Below are positions 16,024-25,273 of a DNA stretch of 48,026 nt, piece after piece. Positions within the stretch are counted from its first letter, which is position 1. Each line of letters starts with the position of its first letter. Below the pieces are notes generated by a model. It saw only the letters and a program-made list of their open reading frames with translations, searched no databases and was not told the origin of the DNA. The DNA lies in contig CAIKPM010000039.1 of NCBI GenBank assembly GCA_903829325.1, positions 1 through 48,026 of the forward strand, written 5' to 3'. Made by a program: the position numbers and the translations under genes. This DNA is from an uncultured bacterium. GTDB lineage: Bacteria > Vulcanimicrobiota > Vulcanimicrobiia > Vulcanimicrobiales > Vulcanimicrobiaceae.

Positions 16024-18348
16024 TTGAAAAGCCGTTTTTTAGGGCTTGGTTTAGCTGCCTTGGTGATGACGCCGAGTATTGCCCTAGCCGATACGACCGG
16101 GAGTGTCGATGGGACTGTTGATATCGGTACGAAGCCTGTTGCTGGCGTTCGCGTTTCTCTCAAGGGGGATGCTGGTACGCAAGTGGTCAGAAGCGATGCT
16201 GCGGGCCATTTTCAGTTTCCAAGAGTAACGTTTGGATCGTATATACTTACCTGTGCGGAGGCCGGTTTGTCGGCCGCGAGTGCTGTTGTTGTGGCGAGTG
16301 ACGCAGCGCTTCATGTCAACGTCGCGTTGCGAGCACCGACAGAAATCGGATCAGTGACCGCAAGTACCACGCGGGGACCAGCTGCTTCGCCCGTGTCGGT
16401 GAATACGCTTGATCAACATACGATTGCCGATTTGCCAGATAATCAGAGCCTAAAGAAGCTGATCGCAACGGTGCCGGGCATTGTGCGTTTTGCTTACGAT
16501 GAGCCTGTTGCGCATGGGTTTCATGGCTTGAATTATGAAATCGATGGCGTGCCTGTACCGCAAGGAACTGCGGCCAATTTTAGCGAGGTGATCGACCCGC
16601 GAAGTATTGATTCGTTAGAGGTCTTTACCGGGGCGATTCCGGCGGAATATGGCGGAGAACGCCAAGGAGCTGTGGTCAATATTGTGACCACGCGACCAAA
16701 TCTTGCCGATCATACGCCAAGCGGCGCCCTGACGGTCGGGCTTGGAACATACGGTGATGCGCAAACTTCGTTGAGTGCGATGCTGCCGGTGGGCGAAAAG
16801 ACACAAGTTTCGTTTCATGGCGACCTCGAACGCACGAATCGCGGTCTCGACTCTCCGACCTTTGTCCCGATTCACGATCATGCGAATCAGAGTAATGTGT
16901 TGTTACGTTCGTTTACACAAGCAACACCAAATCTAACGTTGGAAGCAACCTATCTCGATAATACGGCGAAGTATCAAATCCCCATTAATCTTGATCCGAA
17001 TGATTCAAACGATCCCGTTTCGTCGGCACCAAACACCAATGATGTGCAGGTTGAGCATGATCAATTGCTGAGTGTGGCTTTGACGAAAACTGCACGGAAC
17101 GGTCGTGCGTATACTCGCCTGGTGCCTTGGTTACGGACCGATCAGGTGCAGTATTTGGGCGATGTCGCCAATGATTTAGCTGGTCAAGTGAACAATGGTG
17201 ATGGCACGTTTTCTCCTCTGAATAGCTTAGTGCAAAACCGTACCTCAACGTTTGATGGTTTGCGCCTTGAGCATTATCAAGCGATCGGGCAACATGCTGT
17301 AAAAACGGGTCTTGATGTTGCCTTGGAAAATTTTGTTGGAACTGGATCAATCGGTTATTTTGATGCGAGTAATACCTTGCAGTCTTTTGATGATAATGCA
17401 TCGCAACGTGGGAGCACGTTCGGGGCTTATCTCCAAGATAAATGGACTCCAACGCGGTTTGTCACTTTTTTTGGCGGATTACGCTACGATCGTTCCAGTG
17501 GATATACCGCAGGTGCGCAACTCTCTCCACGCATCGAAGTCAATGGCAAAGTCGGCGCAAAAGATATTGTGCATGCATCGTATGGCCGTCAATATGCAGC
17601 GCCATATCTAGAAGATACTCGGCGTGCTGCGGTCGTTTTAACGGGAAGTGCTGTGACGACTCCGGTCTACGATTTGCAGCCAGAGCGTGATTCGCAAGTT
17701 GAATTTGGGCTTGCGCATGCGATGTCAGACCACGAACGTTGGTATGTCAATGTCTGGAAACGTGATGTGAACAATGTGCTCGATACGACGTCGCTCGCGC
17801 AGACCCCGATTCAGGCGGTGTTTAATAATACGATTGGTGTTGCTAAAGGGATCGAAGCCCGCATCGAAAGTCGCACCAGGCGTGGTGATTCGGCATCGCT
17901 CTCGGCGACGATTTCACAATCTCTCGCGGGTGGGGTTGATGGCGGCACATTCTTATTTTGCCCGCCACCGATTACTGCTGCTTGTGCTGCTGGAAACAAC
18001 GATGTCACCTTACAGCCCGAGGATCATGATCGGACGATCGAGCTGACTGGCGATTATACCAAGCGACTTGGGGCAGATCGGAGTTATTTTGCTTCTCTCG
18101 AACCAGAATACGGAACTGGCTACCCCGTCCAGTTCGAGAACGGCTCAGGCCGTCTGCCGCCGCACTTGACCTTCGATCTCGCCCTTGGTCGTGATCCCGG
18201 CAAGGGGGCTCGTGGCCACCTTGGATACAACCTGACCCTGACAAATCTCACGAACAGGGTGTACTTGATCAAAGTCAACAACGGCTTCAACACCACCCAA
18301 TACGGCGCCGGCTTCCGCGCAGACCTGAGAATAACCAAGCCGTTCTGA
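16024..18348 (+). CDS. TonB-dependent outer-membrane receptor with N-terminal CarboxypepD_reg domain
   Basis: 774 residues. The start is TTG 16024 with AGAGGA 8-12 bp upstream, giving MKSRFLGLGLAALVMTPSIALA as signal peptide (residues 1-22). Residues about 25-105 form a carboxypeptidase-regulatory-like beta domain (GSVDGTVDIGTKPVAGVRVS). The plug follows, with LDQHTIADLP, LKKLIATVPGI, DGVPVPQG and VFTGAIPAEYGGERQGAVVNI. The rest is a 22-strand barrel ending in Phe (ITKPF), the outer-membrane assembly signal. It imports a substrate using TonB energy; no TonB, SusD or siderophore genes are nearby, so the ligand is unknown. Confidence 0.93.
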   Translation: MKSRFLGLGLAALVMTPSIALADTTGSVDGTVDIGTKPVAGVRVSLKGDAGTQVVRSDAAGHFQFPRVTFGSYILTCAEAGLSAASAVVVASDAALHVNVALRAPTEIGSVTASTTRGPAASPVSVNTLDQHTIADLPDNQSLKKLIATVPGIVRFAYDEPVAHGFHGLNYEIDGVPVPQGTAANFSEVIDPRSIDSLEVFTGAIPAEYGGERQGAVVNIVTTRPNLADHTPSGALTVGLGTYGDAQTSLSAMLPVGEKTQVSFHGDLERTNRGLDSPTFVPIHDHANQSNVLLRSFTQATPNLTLEATYLDNTAKYQIPINLDPNDSNDPVSSAPNTNDVQVEHDQLLSVALTKTARNGRAYTRLVPWLRTDQVQYLGDVANDLAGQVNNGDGTFSPLNSLVQNRTSTFDGLRLEHYQAIGQHAVKTGLDVALENFVGTGSIGYFDASNTLQSFDDNASQRGSTFGAYLQDKWTPTRFVTFFGGLRYDRSSGYTAGAQLSPRIEVNGKVGAKDIVHASYGRQYAAPYLEDTRRAAVVLTGSAVTTPVYDLQPERDSQVEFGLAHAMSDHERWYVNVWKRDVNNVLDTTSLAQTPIQAVFNNTIGVAKGIEARIESRTRRGDSASLSATISQSLAGGVDGGTFLFCPPPITAACAAGNNDVTLQPEDHDRTIELTGDYTKRLGADRSYFASLEPEYGTGYPVQFENGSGRLPPHLTFDLALGRDPGKGARGHLGYNLTLTNLTNRVYLIKVNNGFNTTQYGAGFRADLRITKPF

Positions 18349-18367
18349 CGACGACTTGGGGATGGCT

Positions 18368-18964
18368 CTAGCCCACCGTGTTTTCTGTGCCGTTGCGTAG
18401 GCGGGCGAGGTTGGTGCGGTGGGTGTAGAGGAGGAGCGCGAAACCGAAGCTGCCGTAGAGTCCACCGCTGAGGCCGTGGGTGATGGTTAGGCCGATGAGG
18501 CTCGTGGCGCCGGCGGCTAGCGAGCCGATCGCTGAGATGCGTAGCCGCAAGACGCAAGCGGCGTAGACCAGGACGCTCGCGAGCGCTACGAGCGGGTTCA
18601 GCGCGAGCAGAGTGCCAAGTAAAGTCGCCACGCCTTTGCCGCCGCGCCAGCCTAGCCAGGGAGTGAAGCAATGGCCCAACGCCGCTGCGGCTCCGGCGAG
18701 GAGCGCGGCTGCAAAGCCCAGCGTGTGCAAGGCGAGGATGGTCGGCAGCCAGCCTTTGAGCGCGTCTAGTACCAGTGTTGCAATCGCACCGTTACGGCCA
18801 ATGGTCCGCATCGCGTTGGCAGCACCAATATTGCCGCTGCCGTGCTCCCGCAGATCTACGCCGTAACACACGCGAGCGATAATCAAGCCGAAGGGAATCG
18901 AACCGGCGAGAAAAGCGCCGAGCAACACCACGCTCGTGAGAGGCCAGGGGGGCATCGCTCCCAC
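18368..18964 (-). CDS. plsY: Acyl-phosphate glycerol-3-phosphate acyltransferase
   Basis: 198 residues, usual length. It makes lysophosphatidic acid from acyl-phosphate and glycerol-3-phosphate in the inner membrane. Motifs are GSIPFGLIIAR, the DLREHGSGNIGAANAMRTIG phosphate-binding loop, GHCFTPWLGWRGGKGVATLLG, and a C-terminal TH-R segment (YTHRTNLARLRNGTE). Several membrane helices are clear. The GTG at 18964 shares a base with the der stop (TAGTG); an ATG at 18955 with GGGAG just upstream is an alternative. It is coupled to der and converges on the TonB receptor gene. Confidence 0.95.
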   Translation of the reverse strand: MGAMPPWPLTSVVLLGAFLAGSIPFGLIIARVCYGVDLREHGSGNIGAANAMRTIGRNGAIATLVLDALKGWLPTILALHTLGFAAALLAGAAAALGHCFTPWLGWRGGKGVATLLGTLLALNPLVALASVLVYAACVLRLRISAIGSLAAGATSLIGLTITHGLSGGLYGSFGFALLLYTHRTNLARLRNGTENTVG

Positions 18965-20316
18965 TAGCTGTTGTTCTCGCTTTCCTCACGCCGACTGCGG
19001 AATTCCATTTCAATCGGGACGCCCTCGAAATCATCACTGGCACGGATGGTATTTTCCAGAAAGCGACGATACGACGACGATATCCGATCGGGATCATTGC
19101 ACGAGAAGAGGAAGCGCGGCGGCGCGGTGCCGACCTGGCTGGCATAATAAATGCGCGCCATCTTTCCGCTGATCATTGGCGGTGGATGCGCGAGCGTGGC
19201 TTCGCGGATCAGATTATTGACTTTGGCAGTGGGGATGCGGCGGCGGCGATTGGTGTGCACTCGCATGACCAAGGGCATTAAGCCACCGAGTTTGCGCTTG
19301 GTGAGCGCGGAAAGAAACGTTACCGGAACAAAATGAGCAAACGGCATCTGCTGGTGGATGACATCGATTAGCTCGTTTTGCTGAAAGTCACCGAGTTCAC
19401 GAGCGAGGTCCCATTTATTGGCCACGATCACGAGTCCGGCGCCGGCCTCTAGCGCAGATCCAGCCAGGCGGCGATCTTGAGCCATGACGCCTTCCATCGA
19501 ATCGATGACGAGGACGACGATATCCGCACGCTCCAAGGCTTTGTAGGAACGTAACGACGCGTAATATTCGATATCGCCGTGCGCGCGTGATTTGCGCCAT
19601 ACCCCAGCCGTGTCGATGAGGCGCATTTTTTGCTCGTGGAATTGGAAGAGCGTATCGATCGCGTCGCGGGTCGTGCCGGGGACGTCGGAAACGATGCTGC
19701 GTTCTTCGCCGATGAGCGCGTTGACCAAGGAACTTTTGCCGACGTTGGGGCGACCGATGACCGCAAGTGCCAGCACGTCATCGGTTGACGGGAGCGGCTC
19801 TTGGGGAGGGAGCTGAGCGACGATCAAGTCGAGCAGGTCGCCAGTTCCTTCTCCGTGGATCGCGGAAACCGCGGTCGGTGGTCCAAAGCCGAGCGGCGCA
19901 AACTCTGCGATCGCGCCGTTCCGAGCGCGTTCCGATTCGAGCTTGTTGGCGACGAAGATCACGGGACGGCGCATTTTGCGGATGATGCTCGCGACTTCTT
20001 CATCGAGCGGGTTGAGGCCATCAGAGCCATCAACCACGAAGACAATGAGGTCGGCGGCTTTCGCGGCGATCTCTGCTTGCGCGCGAGTGCAGGCCCAGAT
20101 GTGGTCGTGCTCCGCGACATCGGTATCGATACCGCCGGTGTCGACGAAGCTGAAAATGCGCCCTTGCCATTCGGCGTGGGCGTAGAGGCGATCGCGGGTC
20201 ACACCTGCGGTGTCGTCGACGATCGCTAAACGGCGCCCGACCAAACGGTTGAAGAGGGCGCTTTTGCCCACATTAGGGCGGCCGAGGATCGCGACCGTGG
20301 CAACGGAGTCATTCAT
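18964..20316 (-). CDS. der: Ribosome-assembly GTPase Der (EngA)
   Basis: 450 residues with two tandem GTPase domains, unique to this family. G1 motifs are GRPNVGKSALFNRL (near residue 12) and GRPNVGKSSLVNAL (near 190). G3 motifs are DTGGID and DTAGVW; G4 motifs are NKLES and NKWDL. A C-terminal KH-like domain (FLFSCNDPDRISSSYRRFLEN) follows. It promotes 50S subunit maturation. Its ATG at 20316 diverges from the PEGA gene with 62 bp between, and its stop overlaps the plsY start. Confidence 0.97.
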   Translation of the reverse strand: MNDSVATVAILGRPNVGKSALFNRLVGRRLAIVDDTAGVTRDRLYAHAEWQGRIFSFVDTGGIDTDVAEHDHIWACTRAQAEIAAKAADLIVFVVDGSDGLNPLDEEVASIIRKMRRPVIFVANKLESERARNGAIAEFAPLGFGPPTAVSAIHGEGTGDLLDLIVAQLPPQEPLPSTDDVLALAVIGRPNVGKSSLVNALIGEERSIVSDVPGTTRDAIDTLFQFHEQKMRLIDTAGVWRKSRAHGDIEYYASLRSYKALERADIVVLVIDSMEGVMAQDRRLAGSALEAGAGLVIVANKWDLARELGDFQQNELIDVIHQQMPFAHFVPVTFLSALTKRKLGGLMPLVMRVHTNRRRRIPTAKVNNLIREATLAHPPPMISGKMARIYYASQVGTAPPRFLFSCNDPDRISSSYRRFLENTIRASDDFEGVPIEMEFRSRREESENNS

Positions 20317-20378
20317 GTCTTGGGTTTCTTTCGGGGGACGGGCAGTTTCTCCGGTATCGTCTTACGAAGTGCTCGGCT

Positions 20379-21176
20379 GTGAAGACTTGGCGCGTGATCG
20401 GGACCCTGTTTGCGGTGCTATCTTGGGCGTGCGGCGCGAGCGTAAGCTCGGCGGCTAGCGCAAGCCCCCCACCTGTGAGCAGTGCTTTGCCAGAGCCCAG
20501 CGGAGGCGCGTACGTTGCGACGCTCCCGAGCGGAGCCGACTTGTGGCTGGATGGGGTCCACGTGGGGCGTACCCCGATATTGTTGGGTGGCGTATACCGC
20601 GGGCGTCACAGACTGACCCTGGCGAAATCGGGCTGGGTCACTCAAGATGTACCTCTGCTGGTTTCCCCCCAGGTTGTGGTGTGGAAATATCGTGAACTGG
20701 TGCGTTCGCAGGCGGCTGGCGTTGCGCCTCAAGGGGCCGTCAATTTCCATCCTGTTGCGGGTAGCCATCTGCGGGTCGATGGTGCCCCGGTGCCGTCGGA
20801 TGGCCAGGCCTTGGCGCTTGCGGCCGGGGCGCATGTTGTGGAGGTCACGACTCCGAGCACGAGCTTTGAGCGGGCGTTCACGGTCCTTCCCGAGATGACG
20901 AGCGATCTTATCCTGGAGCCACGGCCGATGCTGCACGCGGCGGTGGTCGTCGCTGCGACCCAAACCGAGCTGCCCCAGAGCGTGGTGACGGTTGAACGCG
21001 ACAAAATCGTGCTGCGGTACCACCAGCACGTGCTCGTCGGTCATGTGGGTGATCCCCTTTTGCGGATTGATGGACGGACGATCCACTGCGATCCCGCGCC
21101 GGTCGTGCTCGCTGGACGGGTGTACTTGCCGGTCGAGATTCTGGCGCAGTTGCGAGATTCTGGGCCGCTTCGCTAG
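20379..21176 (+). CDS. Exported PEGA-domain protein with a copper-amine-oxidase-N-like C-terminus
   Basis: 265 residues starting at GTG 20379. A signal peptide covers about residues 1-26. Residues about 45-95 are a PEGA domain (ATLPSGADLWLDGVHVGRTP, then LTLAKSGWV). A second PEGA-like repeat appears near HLRVDGAPVPSDGQ. The C-terminal LLRIDGRTIHCDPAPVVLAG then RVYLPVEILAQL resembles the Cu_amine_oxidN1 domain found in cell-wall/envelope proteins. It likely acts as an envelope-binding protein. It is followed 13 bp later by miaB. Confidence 0.65.
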   Translation: MKTWRVIGTLFAVLSWACGASVSSAASASPPPVSSALPEPSGGAYVATLPSGADLWLDGVHVGRTPILLGGVYRGRHRLTLAKSGWVTQDVPLLVSPQVVVWKYRELVRSQAAGVAPQGAVNFHPVAGSHLRVDGAPVPSDGQALALAAGAHVVEVTTPSTSFERAFTVLPEMTSDLILEPRPMLHAAVVVAATQTELPQSVVTVERDKIVLRYHQHVLVGHVGDPLLRIDGRTIHCDPAPVVLAGRVYLPVEILAQLRDSGPLR

Positions 21177-21189
21177 CTGCACCGCAGCC

Positions 21190-22638
21190 ATGAAACCGTT
21201 CTCACGTTCGCGAACAGAGGCTCCCGTGGCGTCTTTATATGTAGAAACCCATGGCTGTCAGATGAACGAGGCGGATTCTCGCTATCTGTCTGAACGAGCG
21301 GCGGCGGCAGGGTACGAGATTGTTGATCAGCCTGATCGGGCGAATGTGTTGATTTTAAACACCTGCACGGTGCGTGATAATGCTGAGAAACGCGCTTATG
21401 GGCGTTTGGGCCACTATAAGCGCTTGAAAGACGCGGATCCGACCCTGCGCTTAGTGGTCTGCGGATGCTTAGCCGAGCAGGATCGGCATATTATGCAGCA
21501 ACGCGTTCCCTATGTTGACGGGATTTTTGGGACCAAAGAGCTGCGCCATTTGGGCGATACCCTCGCGAGTTGGGTGAGTGAATTTGGCGATGAAGAAGTC
21601 GTTGAAGCAAGAGCACTGCTTGCCCCATTGGGTGGCCGTGGTGATGGCTTGGTGGACGCTTTTACGCCCTTACGCGCGTATGTCAATGTTCAGCGCGGTT
21701 GCTCGTATTATTGTTCGTATTGCATCGTACCGCAGGTGCGAGGCCGTTTTGATCATCGTCTCTTGACTGAAATCGACGACGAAATTCGCGCCCGCGTGGC
21801 CGGCGGAGCGCGCGAAATTACCTTGGTCGGGCAAACGGTGAATGCATATGCTGATCCCGCGAGTGGCCTCAATTTTGCCGGATTACTCGCACACGTAGCG
21901 GCACTACCCGGTGTTGAGCGTGTCGGATTTTTGACTTCTCACCCCAAAGACCTCAGCGATGATTTATTGGCCGCCCTGGCTAAGACACCGCGGCTCAATC
22001 AGCGCTTTCACCTCGCTATGCAGTCGGGGTCGAATCCGATTCTGCGCAAGATGAACCGCAAATATACGATCGAGGAATATGTCGAACGGATCGAACGCTT
22101 CCGCAGCTTCTGCCCCGATTGGGCGCTAACCACCGATATTATCGTGGGTTTTCCCGGCGAAAGCGAAGCCGATTTCCAGCAGACGTTGGAGATCGTGGAG
22201 CGAGGGTATTTTGCTCAAGTCTACGCGTTCGTCTATTCCCCGCGGCGTGGAACCCCAGCCGCAAAAATGGAGCAGCTTGATCCGGCGATTGGCGCGGAGC
22301 GTTTGACGCGTTTGATGGAAGTCGTCAATCGTCACGTGCAGGCGTATCATGCGCGGAAAGTTGGGACCGTGGTGCGCGCTCTGGCGCAAGGCCCATCGCG
22401 TAAAGATCCGCAGCGGATCAGCGTGAAGACGAGCGATAATGTGACGATCGTTGCACCGGTCCACGGTGATGTCAGTCGCCTAGCGTCGACCCCGTGGCTT
22501 GATTTGCGGATTGATGCTGCGCACATTTGGGGGTGTAGCGGCACCGTGCTCGGCATGGCAGAACGCGTGGATGCCGAGCGGCAAGCGGTCGCGCCTATGG
22601 TGATTGATCTCTTGGCACCGCAGGTTGCCTTGGCATGA
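21190..22638 (+). CDS. miaB: tRNA-2-methylthio-N6-dimethylallyladenosine synthase
   Basis: About 482 residues from ATG 21190; GTG 21226 (MASLYVETHGC) is also possible and closer to the family start. The UPF0004 domain has ETHGCQMNEAD, NTCTVRDNAE and VCGCLAEQ, whose three Cys hold the auxiliary 4Fe-4S cluster. The radical SAM motif is GCSYYCSYCIVP. The end has a TRAM-like region. It adds methylthio to i6A37 in tRNAs that read UNN codons. The ORF is open upstream into the PEGA gene but conservation begins here. It overlaps the RNase HI-like gene by four bases. Confidence 0.93.
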   Translation: MKPFSRSRTEAPVASLYVETHGCQMNEADSRYLSERAAAAGYEIVDQPDRANVLILNTCTVRDNAEKRAYGRLGHYKRLKDADPTLRLVVCGCLAEQDRHIMQQRVPYVDGIFGTKELRHLGDTLASWVSEFGDEEVVEARALLAPLGGRGDGLVDAFTPLRAYVNVQRGCSYYCSYCIVPQVRGRFDHRLLTEIDDEIRARVAGGAREITLVGQTVNAYADPASGLNFAGLLAHVAALPGVERVGFLTSHPKDLSDDLLAALAKTPRLNQRFHLAMQSGSNPILRKMNRKYTIEEYVERIERFRSFCPDWALTTDIIVGFPGESEADFQQTLEIVERGYFAQVYAFVYSPRRGTPAAKMEQLDPAIGAERLTRLMEVVNRHVQAYHARKVGTVVRALAQGPSRKDPQRISVKTSDNVTIVAPVHGDVSRLASTPWLDLRIDAAHIWGCSGTVLGMAERVDAERQAVAPMVIDLLAPQVALA

Positions 22639-23042
22639 ACATCACGCTTTTTGCCGATGGTGGATCACGCGGAAATCCTGGTCCTGCGGCTAGCGGCGTC
22701 GTGCTGTACGATGCCCAGGGCGCGATCGTGCGAGAAATTGGGGTCTTTCTGGGCGTGGCGACAAATAATGTCGCTGAGTGGCAAGGCCTGATTATTGGTT
22801 TGGAAGCAGCCTTGGCGCTGGGGGCGCAACGAGTACTGGCTCGACTGGACAGCGAGTTAGTCGTGAAGCAGATGCGTGGTGAATATCGCGTCAAGCATCC
22901 CGCGCTTGTGCCTTTGCATAGTCGTGCGCGCGAGCTAGCGAAGCAGCTCACCGAATTCCGGATTGAGCACGTGCGGCGTGCAGAGAATGCCGTGGCGGAC
23001 GCGCTCGTCAATCGTGCCTTGGACGCGCGTGCGTCGTTCTAG
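22635..23042 (+). CDS. Ribonuclease HI-like protein
   Basis: 135 residues. The RNase H fold catalytic residues are visible: Asp8 in FADGGSRGNPGPAASG, Glu in NNVAEWQGLIIGLEAAL, Asp in ARLDSELVVKQMRGEYRVK, and Asp in ENAVADALVNRALD. The TNNVAEY-like motif marks the ribonuclease HI family seen in actinobacterial Rv2228c and similar proteins rather than E. coli RnhA, and it lacks the basic handle of the E. coli enzyme. It should cleave RNA in RNA-DNA hybrids. It starts inside the miaB stop (ATGA). Confidence 0.9.
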   Translation: MNITLFADGGSRGNPGPAASGVVLYDAQGAIVREIGVFLGVATNNVAEWQGLIIGLEAALALGAQRVLARLDSELVVKQMRGEYRVKHPALVPLHSRARELAKQLTEFRIEHVRRAENAVADALVNRALDARASF

Positions 23043-23661
23043 ATCTCACTTTTGGCGGGTCGATCTGGGTGTGGCGGCGTTGGGGATACTCACCTGCGGC
23101 GTGATCGCGTCGGCCTGGTTACCGGGCTTCGTCCACCGTGCTGCGCATATCGAGCAGTTATTGGATCAGCCGCGAGATATTGTGATGGAAGTGGTTCTGG
23201 TCGATCCCGCGCCAAAATTGCGCCGTGAGAGTTGGAATTTTTATGACGCCAACGGTTCTTCGCGGATTCGCTACAGCGTTATCGGTGCAGGGGGGAACGC
23301 GGTTGTGACCGAGCCGCCTTCGGGCCGGGTGGATGTGCCCGCGCTGTTCGATCTTGCTCGTAGTGGCGGCTTGCTTGCTGCACCCGTGGGGCAAGGCGCA
23401 AGCCACGTGCTCCTGGCCACGCATACGGGTTCGCAATGGCAACGCCATACGATTACTTTTCGAGCGCAAGAATTGCTGGGCACACCGAGCCGGGACTATC
23501 GTCTTGAGCTCGATCCGCATGCGAATGGTGCCGATCTGCTGAGCTTAGAAAGCACGCCGATTCCCGCTTTAGCGTTGCGAAAGTATGTCCTGGCGGTGCA
23601 GAACTTTGGTACGCCGGCGTTCCGCGCCGCGTGCCAGGCGGCACGCGAGCAAGTTCGCTGA
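23029..23661 (+). CDS. Membrane-anchored hypothetical protein
   Basis: About 210 residues from GTG 23029, overlapping the RNase HI-like stop by 14 bp; the ORF is open further upstream in a non-coding frame of that gene. A basic N-terminus (RRSRSHFWR) and one hydrophobic segment (about residues 11-31, VAALGILTCGVIASAWLPG) suggest an inner-membrane anchor with a periplasmic domain. The rest is mixed alpha/beta without a family I recognise. It is the last gene of the miaB run. Confidence 0.55.
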   Translation: MRRSRSHFWRVDLGVAALGILTCGVIASAWLPGFVHRAAHIEQLLDQPRDIVMEVVLVDPAPKLRRESWNFYDANGSSRIRYSVIGAGGNAVVTEPPSGRVDVPALFDLARSGGLLAAPVGQGASHVLLATHTGSQWQRHTITFRAQELLGTPSRDYRLELDPHANGADLLSLESTPIPALALRKYVLAVQNFGTPAFRAACQAAREQVR

Positions 23662-23700
23662 AGGCCTTGGTGTTGGTCGCAGTCGAAATGGCGCCCCATA

Positions 23701-24495
23701 ATGAATAGTGTTATCCGTCGCCCTATTGCATTCGTGTTGCTTGCTACGGGGCATGGCACGATGATCGTGAACCAACACGATTACCACCGCTTAGAAGGCG
23801 GTTACGAATACGGAGTCGGTTTATCGCTGACTCGCAATTCGTATTTCGAACCCGAAGAAATTGCGTTAGCGTTGCGCATGTTGAATTTGCGCCGTGAACA
23901 TTTTGGTGATGGCGTGGTTGCGCTTGATTGCGGTGCAAATATTGGCGTGCACACGATTGAATGGGCGCGCGAAATGCACGGCTGGGGGAAAGTGCATGCC
24001 TTCGAAGCGCAGGAGCCGATTTATTATGCGCTTTGCGGAAATATTGCTCTGAATAACTGCTTGAACGCGAGCGCAAAGCATTTGGCCCTCGGTGGCGAGA
24101 GCGGGACGATTTTGATTCCGAAGCTCGATTACACGCAGCCGGGGAGCTTCGGCAGTCTGGAGCTGCGCTTGCGTGAAAGCACCGAATACCTTGGTCAAGT
24201 GGTGAATTATGCACCCGAGGCAAGTCAGGCGATTCCTTTGGTAACGCTCGATTCATTCGATTATGACCGGGTTGATTTTCTGAAGATCGATGTCGAAGGC
24301 ATGGAAATGGAAGTGGTGCGTGGTGCCAAAGAAATTTTCGAGCGGCATCGCCCGATCGTCTTACTGGAATATATTAAGAGTAACTCTGAAGAAATGATCC
24401 AGTATTTTCAGAACATGGATTATAATACGTTCCAATCCGGCATGAACTTACTAGTCGTGCATCGAGATGATCCTTCCGGTATCAACCTTGTTTAA
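23701..24495 (+). CDS. FkbM-family methyltransferase
   Basis: 264 residues. The SAM-binding loop is VVALDCGANIGVHTIEWARE, and downstream HAFEAQEPIYYALCGNIALN and DFLKIDVEGMEMEVVRGAKE are the FkbM signature segments. Members methylate hydroxyls on sugars and other natural products. The neighbour is a polysaccharide deacetylase, with a 29-bp overlap, which suggests both modify envelope or secreted glycans; the substrate is unproven. Relatives close to this type (with the LRREHFGDGV lead) are common in cyanobacteria and proteobacteria. Confidence 0.85.
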   Translation: MNSVIRRPIAFVLLATGHGTMIVNQHDYHRLEGGYEYGVGLSLTRNSYFEPEEIALALRMLNLRREHFGDGVVALDCGANIGVHTIEWAREMHGWGKVHAFEAQEPIYYALCGNIALNNCLNASAKHLALGGESGTILIPKLDYTQPGSFGSLELRLRESTEYLGQVVNYAPEASQAIPLVTLDSFDYDRVDFLKIDVEGMEMEVVRGAKEIFERHRPIVLLEYIKSNSEEMIQYFQNMDYNTFQSGMNLLVVHRDDPSGINLV

Positions 24496-25273
24496 TGCCT
24501 GGTTCCTCGCTGTACTCTGGGTGCTTGGGTTGCCGTTATTTGCCGTAGCGCACCAGCATGTCTTGAGCCGCGGCGCCGCAGATACTCCGGCGGTTGCGTT
24601 GACGTTCGATGATGGTCCGAATCCTGATGCGACCCCGCAGATTCTCACGATTTTAGAACAGGCGCATGTCCAGGCGACATTTTTTGTGGTTGGCCGTTGC
24701 GCGCAGGCGTATCCGGACTTGATTGCACGGATGGTTCGCGATGGCGACGCCGTGGAAAATCATAGTTGGGGCCACGAAAAAACGGTGCTCGAATTACCGC
24801 GAGCTTTCCGTCGTTCGCTGCAACGGACCGCGAGGGCCATCGAGGCGGCAGGCGCGCCACCACCGCGCTATTTCCGTCCACCGTATGGCGCCTACGCTAC
24901 CTGGACCGTGAAACAAGCCCAGTCACTGGGCGAGCGCGTGGTGCGTTGGAGCGTTCCCCTCTCGGGTGATTGGCGTCAGCCGGGTACCGATATTATTGTG
25001 CAACGCAGTCTGGCTGGCGTGAAGTCGGGGGGGATTGTGGTCTTGCACGATGGTGACGAGGGCAAACTTTGTGCGGGAACTCCCGCGTGCGATCGTCGCC
25101 AAGATATTGTCGCGACCGCGCGCCTGATTGGGGAGTTACAAGCGCGGCATTTCCGGCTGGTCACGATTCCCACGCTCTTTGAAGAACACCCGGTTAGCCG
25201 TAACGTTGCCCGTGATCCAGTACCCAACCATCTTCGTGTCGACCGCTCGGGTCATGATGGGTCCAGTGCATAA
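24467..25273 (+). CDS. Polysaccharide deacetylase (NodB/CE4), membrane-anchored
   Basis: 268 residues from ATG 24467, inside the methyltransferase 3' end. A hydrophobic segment (about residues 8-28) acts as signal anchor. The NodB domain is complete: TFDDGPNPD (D48, D49), HSWGH (H99, H103 zinc ligands), YFRPPYGAY, and IVVLHDG. It removes N-acetyl groups from peptidoglycan or a polysaccharide. The last 80 bp overlap the DUF3465 gene on the other strand, so the C-terminal tail after about residue 242 is antisense to conserved coding sequence. Confidence 0.92.
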   Translation: MILPVSTLFNAWFLAVLWVLGLPLFAVAHQHVLSRGAADTPAVALTFDDGPNPDATPQILTILEQAHVQATFFVVGRCAQAYPDLIARMVRDGDAVENHSWGHEKTVLELPRAFRRSLQRTARAIEAAGAPPPRYFRPPYGAYATWTVKQAQSLGERVVRWSVPLSGDWRQPGTDIIVQRSLAGVKSGGIVVLHDGDEGKLCAGTPACDRRQDIVATARLIGELQARHFRLVTIPTLFEEHPVSRNVARDPVPNHLRVDRSGHDGSSA

